From: Pseudomonas sp. Irchel s3h17
Lineage (GTDB): Bacteria > Pseudomonadota > Gammaproteobacteria > Pseudomonadales > Pseudomonadaceae
Assembly (NCBI RefSeq): GCF_900187505.1
Contig: NZ_FYDL01000024.1
Span: forward strand, 1 to 54,647
DNA length: 54,647 nucleotides
Reading direction: 5' to 3'
This document shows positions 25,273 through 34,323 of this stretch, piece after piece. The notes below the pieces were generated by a model, which did no database searches, was not told the origin of the DNA, and was given only the letters and a program-made list of their open reading frames with translations. The number at the start of each line of letters is the position of its first letter. Within the stretch, counting starts at the first letter, position 1. A program made the translations under genes and the position numbers.

Positions 25273-25294
25273 GCCCGGCTGCTGGCAGCCGGGC
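25273..25294 (+). promoter_or_regulatory. Intra-operon hairpin after the binding-protein gene
   Basis: GCCCGGCTG (25273-25281), loop CTGG, CAGCCGGGC (25286-25294): a perfect 9-bp stem with no T-run. Such hairpins protect the upstream binding-protein message and raise its level over the permease genes. Confidence 0.65.
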
Positions 25295-25321
25295 GTCACG
25301 GACTTTTGCGAGTGGTAATTC

Positions 25322-26209
25322 ATGACTCTGATATTCGGTATTCCCCTGAGCGTAATGTCCGGGCAGTTGCTCCTGGGGCTGATCAACGGTGCGTTCTATG
25401 CCTTGCTCAGCCTGGGCCTGGCGATCATTTTCGGCCTGTTGCGGATCATCAACTTCGCCCACGGCGCCCAGTACATGCTCGGTGCCTTCACCGCGGTGCT
25501 CGGGCTCAACTACCTGGGCGTCAACTATTGGGTGGCGCTGGTGCTGGCGCCGTTGCTGGTGGGCGTGATCGGCGTGTTGATCGAGCGCTTCCTGCTGCGG
25601 CGCATCGCCGGTGAGGATCACCTGTATGGCCTGCTGCTGACCTTCGGCCTGGCGCTGATCGTCGAAGGCTCGTTCGTCAAACTGTTCGGCGTGTCCGGGT
25701 CCCCCTATCCGATGCCGGAGCAACTCAAGGGCGGCTACAACCTCGGCTTCATGTTCCTGCCGACCTACCGCGCCTGGGTCATCGTGGCCGCGCTGGCGGT
25801 GTGCCTGGTCACCTGGTTCATGATCGAACGCACCCGCCTGGGTTCCTATCTGCGCGCCGGTACCGAGAATCCGAAGCTGATGCAGGCCTTCGGCATCAAC
25901 GTGCCGTTACTGATCACCCTGACCTATGGCTATGGCGCCGCCCTGGCGGCCTTTGCCGGAGTGTTGGCCGCGCCGATCTATTCGGTCACGCCGACCATGG
26001 GCGCCAACCTGCTGATCGTGGTGTTCGCCGTGGTGGTGATCGGTGGCATGGGGTCGATCATGGGCGCCATCGTCACGGGCCTGGCCATGGGCCTGATCGA
26101 AGGGATGACCAAGGTCTTTTATCCAGAAGCAGCCAATACCGTGGTGTTCCTGGTCATGGTGCTCGTGCTGCTGGTACGTCCTGTGGGACTGTTCGGAAAG
26201 GAGGCATGA
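25322..26209 (+). CDS. Liv-type ABC permease (LivH-like)
   Basis: A 295-residue inner-membrane permease with about eight hydrophobic segments. Family landmarks are LLGLINGAFYALLSLGLAIIFG near the N-terminus, then RIINFAHGAQYMLGAF, and near the C-terminus VVFAVVVIGGMGSIMGAI, which is the region contacting the ATPases. It overlaps the livM-like gene by ATGA (26206-26209). It forms the transmembrane pore with the LivM-like protein. Confidence 0.88.
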   Translation: MTLIFGIPLSVMSGQLLLGLINGAFYALLSLGLAIIFGLLRIINFAHGAQYMLGAFTAVLGLNYLGVNYWVALVLAPLLVGVIGVLIERFLLRRIAGEDHLYGLLLTFGLALIVEGSFVKLFGVSGSPYPMPEQLKGGYNLGFMFLPTYRAWVIVAALAVCLVTWFMIERTRLGSYLRAGTENPKLMQAFGINVPLLITLTYGYGAALAAFAGVLAAPIYSVTPTMGANLLIVVFAVVVIGGMGSIMGAIVTGLAMGLIEGMTKVFYPEAANTVVFLVMVLVLLVRPVGLFGKEA

Positions 26210-27216
26210 AGATGACGAGTCTGCAAATCAAGCAGGGTGTTGTGCACTTGCAACCGCAAGTGGTGCAGGAGCGACGGCAGGCAGCCGTTCGGCGCAAGCG
26301 CTGGTTCTATCTGGCGCTGTTTGCCGTCGCGCTGGTGGCACCCATGGCGGTGTACCCGGTGTTCCTGATGAAGTTGCTGTGTTTTGCCCTGTTCGCCTGT
26401 GCCTTCAACCTGCTGCTGGGCTACGCCGGATTGCTGTCCTTTGGTCATGCCGCGTTTCTCGCGACCGGTGGCTATGTCACCGGGTTCCTGCTCAGCCACT
26501 ACAGTGGCCTGGGGACTGAGCTGGGGATTCTCGCCGGCACCCTGGCCTCGGCGGTTCTGGGGCTATTGTTCGGTCTGTTGGCGATCCGTCGCCAGGGCAT
26601 CTACTTCGCGATGATCACCCTGGCGCTGGCACAACTGGTGTTCTTCATCTATGTGCAGGCCCCGTTCACCGGCGGTGAGAATGGCCTGCACGGCGTGCCG
26701 CGCGGCCAGTTGTTCGGGGTGTTCGACCTGAGCAACAACCTGACGATGTACTACTTCGTGCTGGCGGTGTTCGTGTTCGGTTACGCCATCATCCAGCGCA
26801 CCATTCATTCGCCCTACGGCCAGGTACTCAAGGCGATCCGCGAGAACGAGCCACGGGCGATTTCCCTGGGCTACAACGTCGATGCCCACAAGCTGCTGGC
26901 GTTCGTGATCTCGGCGGCGCTGACCGGCCTCGCCGGTTCGACCAAGACCGTGGTGTTCCAGCTGGCGTCGTTGACGGACGCGCACTGGCACATGTCCGGC
27001 GAGGTGATTCTGATGACCCTGCTCGGGGGCGTCGGCACGGTCCTTGGCCCGCTGGTGGGGGCCACCGTGGTGGTCACCCTGCAGAGCTACTTGTCCAACG
27101 GGCCGTTGGGGGAGTGGGTGCATGTGATCCTGGGGATGATCTTCGTCATCTGCGTGCTGCTGTTCCGGGTCGGCATCGTCGGCTGGGTACTCAAGCTCAG
27201 TCGCCGCAATTTCTAG
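26206..27216 (+). CDS. Liv-type ABC permease (LivM-like)
   Basis: A 336-residue inner-membrane permease. The first 30 residues are polar and basic, then about nine membrane segments follow: LLGYAGLLSFGHAAFLATGGY (a LivM hallmark), GLLFGLLAIRRQGIYFAMITL, and the coupling region ALTGLAGSTK then EVILMTLLGGVGTVLGPLVG. The start ATG 26206 overlaps the livH-like stop; ATG 26212 is also possible. It completes the five-part importer. About 145 bases follow before the porin. Confidence 0.88.
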   Translation: MKMTSLQIKQGVVHLQPQVVQERRQAAVRRKRWFYLALFAVALVAPMAVYPVFLMKLLCFALFACAFNLLLGYAGLLSFGHAAFLATGGYVTGFLLSHYSGLGTELGILAGTLASAVLGLLFGLLAIRRQGIYFAMITLALAQLVFFIYVQAPFTGGENGLHGVPRGQLFGVFDLSNNLTMYYFVLAVFVFGYAIIQRTIHSPYGQVLKAIRENEPRAISLGYNVDAHKLLAFVISAALTGLAGSTKTVVFQLASLTDAHWHMSGEVILMTLLGGVGTVLGPLVGATVVVTLQSYLSNGPLGEWVHVILGMIFVICVLLFRVGIVGWVLKLSRRNF

Positions 27217-27340
27217 GGCCTGATTCGATTCCACCGTCGTTGTGATCCGCGCAGATCCAGGTCTGCGCCGGGCGGTGGGGTTCGTCTGCTTGCAAGTGAT
27301 TTCTGGAGCCCAGGGTGTTTGCCCGGGTGTGCTAACCCAC

Positions 27341-27348
27341 AACAATAA
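27341..27348 (+). promoter_or_regulatory. Crc/Hfq CA motif (AACAATAA) before the porin
   Basis: An exact AAYAAYAA match 13-20 bases before the porin start at 27361, next to the ribosome binding site (AGAGAG), where Hfq/Crc would block ribosome entry. Confidence 0.6.
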
Positions 27349-27360
27349 AAAGAGAGTCTT

Positions 27361-28629
27361 ATGCACGTCATACGTTCTGTCCGTATTGTTCAGTTGTCTG
27401 GTCTGGCCGGGGTCATGGGGGTGTGTGCTCCGGCTTCAGCCGCATTCCTGGATGACAGCAAGGCCAGTGTGGATACCCGAAACTTCTACATGAACCGGGA
27501 CTTCCGCCAGTCAGGCGCCCCCCAAAGCAAGGGCGAGGAATGGGCGCAGGGTTTCATTCTGCGCTACGAGTCCGGTTTCACCGAAGGTCCCGTAGGGGTG
27601 GGTGTCGATGCCCTCGGACTGCTGGGGATCAAGCTCGATTCGAGCCCCGATCGCGCCGGTGCCACGGGGTTGCTGCCACAGGGGCCCACATCGAAAAGGG
27701 CACCGGACGACTACAGCGAGCTGGGCCTGACCGGCAAGCTGCGGGTTTCCAAGTCGACCCTCAAGCTGGGCACCCTGATTCCCAAGTTGCCGGTCTTGCA
27801 GCCCAACGACTCGCGCCTGTTGCCCCAGACGTTCCAGGGCGGCTTGTTGAACTCGATGGACCTGGAAAACTTCACGTTCAATGGCGGTCGCCTGACCCAG
27901 GTCAGCCAGCGCAACTCGTCAAACCGCGAAGACATGACGATCATGAAAGGGCCACGTCGCAACATCGTCACCGGGGCCAACGCCACCACTGACGAGTTCG
28001 ACTTCATCGGTGGCGATTACAAATGGAACAGTGCGCTCACCACCGGTTATCACTATGCGAACCTGGACGGCCTGTACAAGCAGAACTACCTGACGCTGAC
28101 CCACGTGTTGCCGGTGGTGGAGGGGCAGTCGCTGAAGTCCGACCTGCGCTGGGCCGATTCGACCGACGACGGTAACAGCAACGTCGACAACCGCATGCTC
28201 GGCGCCATGTTCACCTACTCGCTGGGGGCCCACGCCTTTGGCCTCACCTATCAGAAAATGAGCGGTGATACTGGGTTCGCTAACGTCAATGGCACCGACC
28301 CCTACCTGGTCAACCTGGTGCAGATCAACGATTTCGCCAATCAGGACGAGCGTTCCTGGCAAGCCCGTTACGATTTCAACTTTGCCGGCCTCGGCATTCC
28401 CGGCCTGACCTTCATGTCCCGTTACGTCAAGGGTGACCAGATCAACCTGGGCGCGGCGCCGGGCGATGGCAAGGAGTGGGAGCGCAACACCGACATCGGC
28501 TACGTGATCCAGAGTGGCCCGATGAAAAACCTCGGCTTCAAATGGCGCAATGCGACGTATCGCACCAGCTTCGCCAGCGACATCGACGAGAACCGTTTGA
28601 TCGTCAGCTACAGCCTGCCACTCTGGTAA
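27361..28629 (+). CDS. OprD-family outer-membrane porin
   Basis: A 422-residue substrate-specific porin of the OprD/OccD type. A Sec signal ends near residue 27 (ASA-AFLDD). The family opening follows (SKASVDTRNFYMNRDFR), then EWAQGFILRYESGFTEG and GVGVDALGLLGIKLDS. Barrel strands continue to the terminal aromatic residue (YSLPLW). OprD porins admit basic amino acids, carboxylates and similar small solutes. Here the porin sits at the end of the Liv operon, so it probably brings the same substrate across the outer membrane. Translation is probably under Crc control through the motif just upstream. Confidence 0.9.
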   Translation: MHVIRSVRIVQLSGLAGVMGVCAPASAAFLDDSKASVDTRNFYMNRDFRQSGAPQSKGEEWAQGFILRYESGFTEGPVGVGVDALGLLGIKLDSSPDRAGATGLLPQGPTSKRAPDDYSELGLTGKLRVSKSTLKLGTLIPKLPVLQPNDSRLLPQTFQGGLLNSMDLENFTFNGGRLTQVSQRNSSNREDMTIMKGPRRNIVTGANATTDEFDFIGGDYKWNSALTTGYHYANLDGLYKQNYLTLTHVLPVVEGQSLKSDLRWADSTDDGNSNVDNRMLGAMFTYSLGAHAFGLTYQKMSGDTGFANVNGTDPYLVNLVQINDFANQDERSWQARYDFNFAGLGIPGLTFMSRYVKGDQINLGAAPGDGKEWERNTDIGYVIQSGPMKNLGFKWRNATYRTSFASDIDENRLIVSYSLPLW

Positions 28630-28636
28630 GCGCGAA

Positions 28637-28667
28637 CAGGCCGGCCACCGTCGCCGTGGCCGGCCTG
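28637..28667. terminator. 12-bp hairpin between convergent genes
   Basis: CAGGCCGGCCAC (28637-28648) pairs with GTGGCCGGCCTG (28656-28667) around a 7-base loop. It lies between the ends of the porin (+) and the aldehyde dehydrogenase (-) and can act on both transcripts. There are no long T-runs. Confidence 0.6.
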
Positions 28668-28680
28668 GAGGGCGGGCGGG

Positions 28681-30153
28681 TTATTTCAGGTACCAGCCCC
28701 ACGGCTGGTCACTGATGTACTCGGTCACCTGCTTGACCTCCAGGTAGTTGTGCAACCCCCACTGGCCCAGTTCCCGGCCAATCCCGCTGTGTTTCATGCC
28801 ACCCCAGGGCGCTTCGACAAAGGTCGGCTGCGAGCAGTTGACCCAGACAATGCCGGCCCGCAGCTGGTTGGCGATGCGCGTGGCGCGCTGCGGGTCGGCG
28901 CTCATGACGGCGGCAGCGAGACCGAAGCGGCTGGCGTTGGCCATCTGCACGGCCTGGTCTTCAGTGTTGAAACGCTTGATGCACAGCACTGGGCCGAACA
29001 CTTCTTCGCACCAGAGGATGCTGTTGTGCCCAGGCTCATCGAAGATCGCCGGCTCCACGAAATAACCCTGGGGCAGGTGGGCCGGACGGCGGCCACCGGT
29101 CAACAGTCGGGCGCCACTGGCCAGCCCCTGGTCGATGAACCCCAGCACCTTGTCGTACTGGCCTTGACTCACCAGCGGACCCAGCAGTACGTCGGGCTGC
29201 AGGCCCGGGCCGATGGTGATCTTGCGGGTTTCCTCCACCAGTCGTTCGATCAGTCGCGGGGCGATACGCTCTTGCACCAGCAAGCGTGACGTGGCGCTGC
29301 ACACCTGGCCCTGGTTCCAGAAGATCCCGAACAGAATCCATTCCACGGCCGCCTCGACATCGGCATCGTCGAACACGATGAACGCCGATTTACCCCCCAG
29401 TTCCAGGCTGATGTTCTTGATGTCGCGGGCAGCCGCCGACATGATTTTCGCCCCGGTCGGCACGCTGCCGGTAAAGGCCAGTTTGTCCACGCCGGGGTGT
29501 TCGGTCAGTGGGCTGCCGGCCTCGGCGCCAAGGCCGGTGACCAGGTTCAGCACGCCGGCGGGCAAGCCGATGCGGTCGGCGGCGGCGGCCAGTTCCAGGG
29601 CGGTCAAGGGCGTCAGTTCGGACGGTTTCAACACCACCGTGGCACCGGCGGCCAGGGCCGGCGCGACCTTCCAGGCCGCCATCAACAGCGGGTAGTTCCA
29701 GGGGATGATCTGTCCCGCCACGCCTATCGGCTCGTGGCGGATGCGGCACCGGAAGCGGGCATCCGGCAGGGCCAGCGGTTGGTCCTGGCGTTCGTCCAGC
29801 TCACGGGCAAGACCGGCGTAGTAACGAAAGCAGCCGATCGCGTCGCCGATGTCCCATTGCGCTTCCGGCAGCGGTTTGCCGTTATCCCGCACTTCCAGTT
29901 CGGCCAGTGCCGGCTGGCCACTTTCCAGTTCATCGGCCAGCACCTCCAGCCACTGCGCACGCTCGGCGCCCGAGGTCCGGCCCCAGCCGTTGTCGAACGC
30001 GCGCCGGGCAGCCCGCACCGCGTGGTCGATGTCTTCCTCGGTGCCTGCCGCCACTTGATGAAAGGCCTGGCCGGTGGCCGGGTCGATGACCTCCAGGTAA
30101 CCGCCCAGGTCCGGGCTGACCCATTCGCCGTTGATGTAGAGCTGATCATGCAT
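28681..30153 (-). CDS. NAD(P)-dependent aldehyde dehydrogenase
   Basis: A 490-residue cytosolic aldehyde dehydrogenase. Landmarks in order are PIGVAGQIIPWNYPLLM (cofactor pocket), FTGSVPTG, the catalytic Glu in LELGGKSAF, the catalytic Cys in NQGQVCSATS (about residue 290), and EEVFGPVL. It groups by eye with betaine/aminoaldehyde dehydrogenases. It is the last gene of the Pot-type transporter operon, 2 bases after the permease stop, so it probably oxidises an aldehyde derived from the imported polyamine or amine; gamma-aminobutyraldehyde or a gamma-glutamyl aldehyde would fit the puu-like genes nearby. The start at 30153 has GGAG upstream; longer frames extend into the permease. Confidence 0.87.
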   Translation of the reverse strand: MHDQLYINGEWVSPDLGGYLEVIDPATGQAFHQVAAGTEEDIDHAVRAARRAFDNGWGRTSGAERAQWLEVLADELESGQPALAELEVRDNGKPLPEAQWDIGDAIGCFRYYAGLARELDERQDQPLALPDARFRCRIRHEPIGVAGQIIPWNYPLLMAAWKVAPALAAGATVVLKPSELTPLTALELAAAADRIGLPAGVLNLVTGLGAEAGSPLTEHPGVDKLAFTGSVPTGAKIMSAAARDIKNISLELGGKSAFIVFDDADVEAAVEWILFGIFWNQGQVCSATSRLLVQERIAPRLIERLVEETRKITIGPGLQPDVLLGPLVSQGQYDKVLGFIDQGLASGARLLTGGRRPAHLPQGYFVEPAIFDEPGHNSILWCEEVFGPVLCIKRFNTEDQAVQMANASRFGLAAAVMSADPQRATRIANQLRAGIVWVNCSQPTFVEAPWGGMKHSGIGRELGQWGLHNYLEVKQVTEYISDQPWGWYLK

Positions 30154-30973
30154 GGTGAGACTCCTGGCCGCCGGCGCGACGGTTTTGCAGGTAACGGGAA
30201 GTGAACAGCAGGGCCAGCGAGACACAGATGATCACGGTCGAGACCGCGTTGATCTCCGGCGTCACGCCACGGCGAATCGAGGAAAAGATGTAAATCGGCA
30301 GGGTCGTTTCGGACCCGGCGACGAAGAAGGCGATGATGAAGTCATCGAAGCTGAAGGTGAACGCCAGCAGGAAACTGGCCATGATGGCCGGGCTGATCTG
30401 CGGCAGGGTCACCCGCCAGAAGGTCTCCATGGGTGGTGCGTACAGGTCGGCCGAGGCTTCCTGCAAGGCCTTGTCCAGGGAGTCGACGCGGCTGCGCACG
30501 ATGACCATCACCAGGGCCATGGTGAACAGCGAGTGGGCGGCGATCACGGTGAAAAAGCCCATGTTCAACCGGGGTACATCCGGCAGCCAACTGGCCAGCA
30601 GCGGGTTGATCAGGTCGAACAGGCTGATGAAGGCGATCAGCGTCGAGATGCCAATGACAATGCCGGGGATGATGATCGCGCAGTAGGTCAGGGCATCGAA
30701 CAACAGGCGCACGTTGCGCCCGGCCCGCTGCAGGCCGAACACCGCCAGGGTGCCGAACAGGGTGGCCAGCACCGCCGAACAGAAGGCAATGAACGCACTG
30801 TGCCCCAGCGCCTCCATGATGAACGGGTTGCCGAAGGCGCGGCCGAACCATTGCACCGAGCAGCATTCGAAGGCCAGGCCACTGCGCCCGGCGTTGAAGC
30901 TGAACAGCACGATCAGGGCAATGGGGGCGTAGAGGAACAGGTACAGCGAAGTGGAATAACTGCGCAGCCACAT
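30146..30973 (-). CDS. Pot-type ABC permease (PotC-like)
   Basis: A 275-residue permease of the spermidine/putrescine class II type, with about six membrane segments: a basic N-terminus then SLYLFLYAPIALIVLFSFN, TYCAIIIPGIVIGISTLIAF, and the EAA-loop ATPase contact (LQEASADLYAPPMETFWRV). The C-terminal part has FTFSFDDFIIAFFVAG, the hallmark of PotC. ATG 30973 (MWLRSYST) is preferred over a longer frame because it begins one base after the PotB-like stop. Confidence 0.88.
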   Translation of the reverse strand: MWLRSYSTSLYLFLYAPIALIVLFSFNAGRSGLAFECCSVQWFGRAFGNPFIMEALGHSAFIAFCSAVLATLFGTLAVFGLQRAGRNVRLLFDALTYCAIIIPGIVIGISTLIAFISLFDLINPLLASWLPDVPRLNMGFFTVIAAHSLFTMALVMVIVRSRVDSLDKALQEASADLYAPPMETFWRVTLPQISPAIMASFLLAFTFSFDDFIIAFFVAGSETTLPIYIFSSIRRGVTPEINAVSTVIICVSLALLFTSRYLQNRRAGGQESHHA

Positions 30974-30974
30974 G

Positions 30975-31913
30975 TCACAGGCCTCCGTCGGCAGGGTGGC
31001 CGCCATATCGCGCCACCAGCTTCAAATACAGGCCGATGATCACCAGCATCATCGCCACCAGGGTCATCGCCAGCGCGCTGCCGAATGGCCAGTTGCGCGA
31101 TTGCAGGAACAGGTCGACCAGCGCATTGCCGACAAAGAACACCTTGCCGCCGCCGAGAATCGCCGGGATCAGGAACTCGCCCATCAGCAGGATGAACACC
31201 AGCATCACCCCGGTGATGATCCCCGGCGCGGACAGCGGCAGGGTGATCCGTCGAAAGCTCTCGAAGGCACTGGCGCCGAGGTCGGCGGAGGCTTCGAGCA
31301 GGCGTTTGTCGAGTTTTTCCAGGCTGACGTAGATCGGGAAGACCATCAGCGGCAAGTAGCCGTAGACGATGCCGATCAGCACCGCCCACGGCGTGTTGAT
31401 CAACCGCACGTCCTCAAGGCCCAGGCTGGCCAGCAGCGCCGGAATCCCCTTGCCGCTGAGGATGAAGATCCAGGCGTAGGTGCGGATCAGGAAGCTGGTC
31501 CAGAACGGCACGATGACCAGTGTCAGCAACAGCGAGCGGTTCCTGCTGACCTTGACCGCCAGGAAGTACGCCAGCGGGTAGGCCGCCACCAGGCACACCA
31601 GGGTGCCCAGCGGCGCCAGCAACAAGGTGTTGCCGAACGCCGCGGCCCGCGAGCCAAGGTTCAGGTAGTTGCCCAGGGTGAAGCCGCCGTCATAACCGCC
31701 GACGGCGCTGCGCTCGCCGAAGCTGAACACCAGGATAATCACCAATGGCATCAGCAACAGCAGCAGGAACCACAGGGTCGAGGGCAACAGCATCAGCAGG
31801 GTGATCCGCCGGCCGAGGCTGCGCCGTGGGCGAACCCCGGCGGACAGGGCATTGCCCGGCAGCACTGTCTGCGGGTGGGTGGCGGCATTCATGGGCGACT
31901 CCTCGTTGGCCAT
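30975..31913 (-). CDS. Pot-type ABC permease (PotB-like)
   Basis: A 312-residue permease (305 if ATG 31892 is used). A basic N-terminal tail is followed by LLMLLPSTLWFLLLLLMPLV and five more membrane segments. The PotB-type SFLIRTYAWIFIL motif and the EAA loop (LLEASADLGASAFESFRRI) are present. It is spaced 10 bases from the binding-protein gene and 1 base from the PotC-like gene in one minus-strand operon. Confidence 0.88.
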   Translation of the reverse strand: MANEESPMNAATHPQTVLPGNALSAGVRPRRSLGRRITLLMLLPSTLWFLLLLLMPLVIILVFSFGERSAVGGYDGGFTLGNYLNLGSRAAAFGNTLLLAPLGTLVCLVAAYPLAYFLAVKVSRNRSLLLTLVIVPFWTSFLIRTYAWIFILSGKGIPALLASLGLEDVRLINTPWAVLIGIVYGYLPLMVFPIYVSLEKLDKRLLEASADLGASAFESFRRITLPLSAPGIITGVMLVFILLMGEFLIPAILGGGKVFFVGNALVDLFLQSRNWPFGSALAMTLVAMMLVIIGLYLKLVARYGGHPADGGL

Positions 31914-31923
31914 GGCAAAGCGA

Positions 31924-33066
31924 TCAGGCGGACTTGAAGCGGGCCATCAGCTCGGCGCGCGCCGGGCTGGTGAGTGTCGCGGCGGCACCGAACTCAAGGG
32001 GGCTCAAGGCTTCGGCAGCCGGGTACATGATCGGATCGTCGAGCATGGCGACCGGCAGCAGGGCATCCACACGCTTGTCGCCGCTGGGGTAGCCGTGGCT
32101 CAACACTTCCAGCTTGTTGTGCTGCGGGTCCATCAGGTAATTGATGAAGGCATAGGCCGCGTCCTTGTGCTCCGAGCTTTTGGGGATGGCGAAGAAGTCG
32201 CTCCACAACTCGCCGCCTTCCTTGCCCAGCTCGAACTGCATCTGCGGGTTGTCGCGGTGCAATTGCGAGGCATCGCCGGTCCAGCACATGGCCAGCCAGG
32301 CGTCGCCACTGCGCATCGAGGGCTGGATATCGGAGTTGATGGCGAACAGGTGGGGCTTGACCTGGATCAGCAGTTTTTCCGCATCGGCCAGTTCTTTCGG
32401 GTCCAGGGAGTTGAAGCTGTAGCCGAAGCTTTTCAGGGCGTTGCCGATGGCCGTCAATTGGTAGTCATGCACTATCACCCGGCCGCTGGCGGGCCCTTGG
32501 GCGGCTTCCCAGAATTGCTTCCAACTGGTGGGGCCGTCCTTCAGCTTGCCGCTGTCGTAGAGCATGCCGGTGGTGCCCCAGTTCTTCGGCACCGCATAGA
32601 CCTTGCCGTCCACCGTGCCCTGGGCCATGAACTTCTGCTGGAAGGCGGCGGCATCGAAGTTGGGAATGCGCGACAGGTCCAGCGGTTCGATCAGGCCCAG
32701 GCCGACATAGGTACTGATGGTGTAGTTGGTCGGCACCAGCACGTCCCAGCCACTGCCGCCGGCCTGGAGTTTGGCGAGCATTTCTTCGTTGGAACCGAAC
32801 ACGCTCATGGAGACCCGGGCACCGGTGGTCTTGGCGAAGGCGTCGAGGTTCTCCTGGCTGTGATAGTTGGGCCAGGTGGCCAGCGACAGGCGATCGCCGA
32901 GCTTGGTCGTCTCGGCCGCCTCGGCGGTCGAGGTCAGCAGGCCCGGCAGGTTGCTGGCGACCACCGCCGCGGCAATGCCCAGCCCGGTGCGGCCGAGGAA
33001 ATCACGGCGGCTGATCGAGCCGTTCTGCCAGCTGCGCAGGGTTTTGATAAACGTCTTCTGGTCCAT
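31924..33066 (-). CDS. Pot-type ABC periplasmic polyamine-binding protein, Tat signal
   Basis: A 380-residue PotD/SpuD-class binding protein with a twin-arginine signal (SISRRDFLGRTGLG near residue 20), unlike the Sec signals of PotD and SpuD. The mature part starts with LSLATWPNYHSQENLDAF, the class hallmark, then SGWDVLVPTNYTISTYV, VPKNWGTTGMLYD and DAWLAMCWTGDASQL. The ligand may be putrescine, spermidine, GABA or a related amine. ATG 33066 is chosen; a GTG 12 bases upstream is also in frame. Confidence 0.87.
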   Translation of the reverse strand: MDQKTFIKTLRSWQNGSISRRDFLGRTGLGIAAAVVASNLPGLLTSTAEAAETTKLGDRLSLATWPNYHSQENLDAFAKTTGARVSMSVFGSNEEMLAKLQAGGSGWDVLVPTNYTISTYVGLGLIEPLDLSRIPNFDAAAFQQKFMAQGTVDGKVYAVPKNWGTTGMLYDSGKLKDGPTSWKQFWEAAQGPASGRVIVHDYQLTAIGNALKSFGYSFNSLDPKELADAEKLLIQVKPHLFAINSDIQPSMRSGDAWLAMCWTGDASQLHRDNPQMQFELGKEGGELWSDFFAIPKSSEHKDAAYAFINYLMDPQHNKLEVLSHGYPSGDKRVDALLPVAMLDDPIMYPAAEALSPLEFGAAATLTSPARAELMARFKSA

Positions 33067-33105
33067 GGCACGCTCCACATCGGGTTGATGAAACGAATCG
33101 ATGAT

Positions 33106-34221
33106 TTACAACGCCATGGCCAGGCCATTGGCGTGATCCCAGCCGACGCTGACCGCAGCGCCGTGTTCGAATACGTTGGCACCGTGATCCTGCTGGCGCG
33201 GCACCCGCACGCAGACCACGCCAAAGGCCTGGGTGCGCACCCGGTATTCGGTGGAGTTGCCCAGGTAGATGCGGTCTTCCACGCAGCCTTGCAGGGTCAC
33301 TTCACGGGTCATGTCGGTGCTGGCGCCGGCGATGCTGATCAGCTCCGGGCGCACGGCGATGCAGCCGTCGGCGTCCGCGCTCAGGGCCCGGCCCGTGGGT
33401 GTCAGCGGGCTGGTCAGTTCCAGGCCCTGAGGGGTTCGCAGCACCACCGAGTTGCCGTGCAGCCGGTGGACCGTGCCATTGAACAGATTCGACTCGCCAA
33501 TGAAGTCGGCCACGTAGCGACTGGCCGGGGCTTCATAGAGTTGTTCGGGGGTGGCGGTCTGGATGATCGAGCCGTTGTGCATCACGCTGATGCTGTCGCT
33601 CATCGACAGCGCTTCTTCCTGATCGTGGGTGACCAGCACGAAGGTGATGCCGACCTCCCGCTGCAGGCGCAGCAACTCGGACTGCATTTCCTTGCGCAGC
33701 TTGCGGTCGAGGGCGGCCAGCGGCTCGTCGAGCAGCAACACTGTGGGCTTGTTGACCAGCGCCCGGGCCAGGGCCACACGCTGTTGTTGACCGCCGGACA
33801 GTTCACTTGGCTTACGCTGGCCGAAGCCGCTCAGGCGCACCATTTCCAGGGCCTCATCGGCCATGCGCGCCTGGGTGTTCTTGTCCGGGCGCGGGGTGCG
33901 ATAACGCAGGCCGTAGGCGATGTTCTGGGCCACCGTCAGGTGCGGGAACAGGGCGTAATGCTGGAACACCATGTTGACCGGGCGCTCGAAGGCGGGGACC
34001 CCGGCGACGTTTTTACCGGCCAGGCGCACCTCACCGCTGGTGGGTTGCTCGAAGCCGGCGATCATGCGCAGGGTGGTGGTCTTGCCGCAGCCCGAACCGC
34101 CAAGGAAGGAATGGAACGAGCCCCGCCGCACAGCGAAGTTCAGGCCATTGACGGCCGGCACCTCGCCATAGCGCTTGACCACATTGCAGAACTCGATATC
34201 GCTTGGCTGGCTGTCGTTCAC
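33106..34221 (-). CDS. Pot-type ABC transporter ATP-binding protein (PotA-like)
   Basis: A 371-residue ATPase with Walker A GGSGCGKTT, Q-loop VFQHYALFPHLTV, signature LSGGQQQRVALA, Walker B VLLLDEPLAALD, switch VTHDQEEAL, and a C-terminal TOBE-type regulatory domain (IAVRPELISIAG). It starts with GTG at 34221 with GGGAG about 7 bases upstream. It is the first gene of the importer and dehydrogenase operon. A TATCCC/GGGATA palindrome lies about 75 bases upstream. Confidence 0.88.
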   Translation of the reverse strand: MNDSQPSDIEFCNVVKRYGEVPAVNGLNFAVRRGSFHSFLGGSGCGKTTTLRMIAGFEQPTSGEVRLAGKNVAGVPAFERPVNMVFQHYALFPHLTVAQNIAYGLRYRTPRPDKNTQARMADEALEMVRLSGFGQRKPSELSGGQQQRVALARALVNKPTVLLLDEPLAALDRKLRKEMQSELLRLQREVGITFVLVTHDQEEALSMSDSISVMHNGSIIQTATPEQLYEAPASRYVADFIGESNLFNGTVHRLHGNSVVLRTPQGLELTSPLTPTGRALSADADGCIAVRPELISIAGASTDMTREVTLQGCVEDRIYLGNSTEYRVRTQAFGVVCVRVPRQQDHGANVFEHGAAVSVGWDHANGLAMAL

Positions 34222-34293
34222 GGTCCGGCTCCCTTGCAGTGATGAATCAGCGCGTCGAGGGCCAAACTAGCAACGAGGGTTTTACCGTGTATA

Positions 34294-34309
34294 TATCCCT
34301 TGGGGGATA
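34294..34309. promoter_or_regulatory. TATCCC-N4-GGGATA operator candidate of the Pot operon
   Basis: A perfect 6-bp inverted repeat with a 4-base spacer, between the end of the LuxR gene and the start of the potA-like gene. Read on the minus strand, TATACA follows at once and could be a -10 element, placing the palindrome where an activator would touch polymerase. The LuxR-type protein next door is the obvious candidate. Confidence 0.45.
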
Positions 34310-34323
34310 GGGGCAGCTACAAG

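Noticed and set aside
23867..25723. 618-codon minus-strand frame across the binding-protein gene
   Set aside because: Shadow of the binding protein and permease; His/Gln-rich composition typical of antisense GC-rich frames.
31801..34242. 813-codon plus-strand frame across the Pot operon
   Set aside because: Shadow of three well-recognised minus-strand transporter genes.
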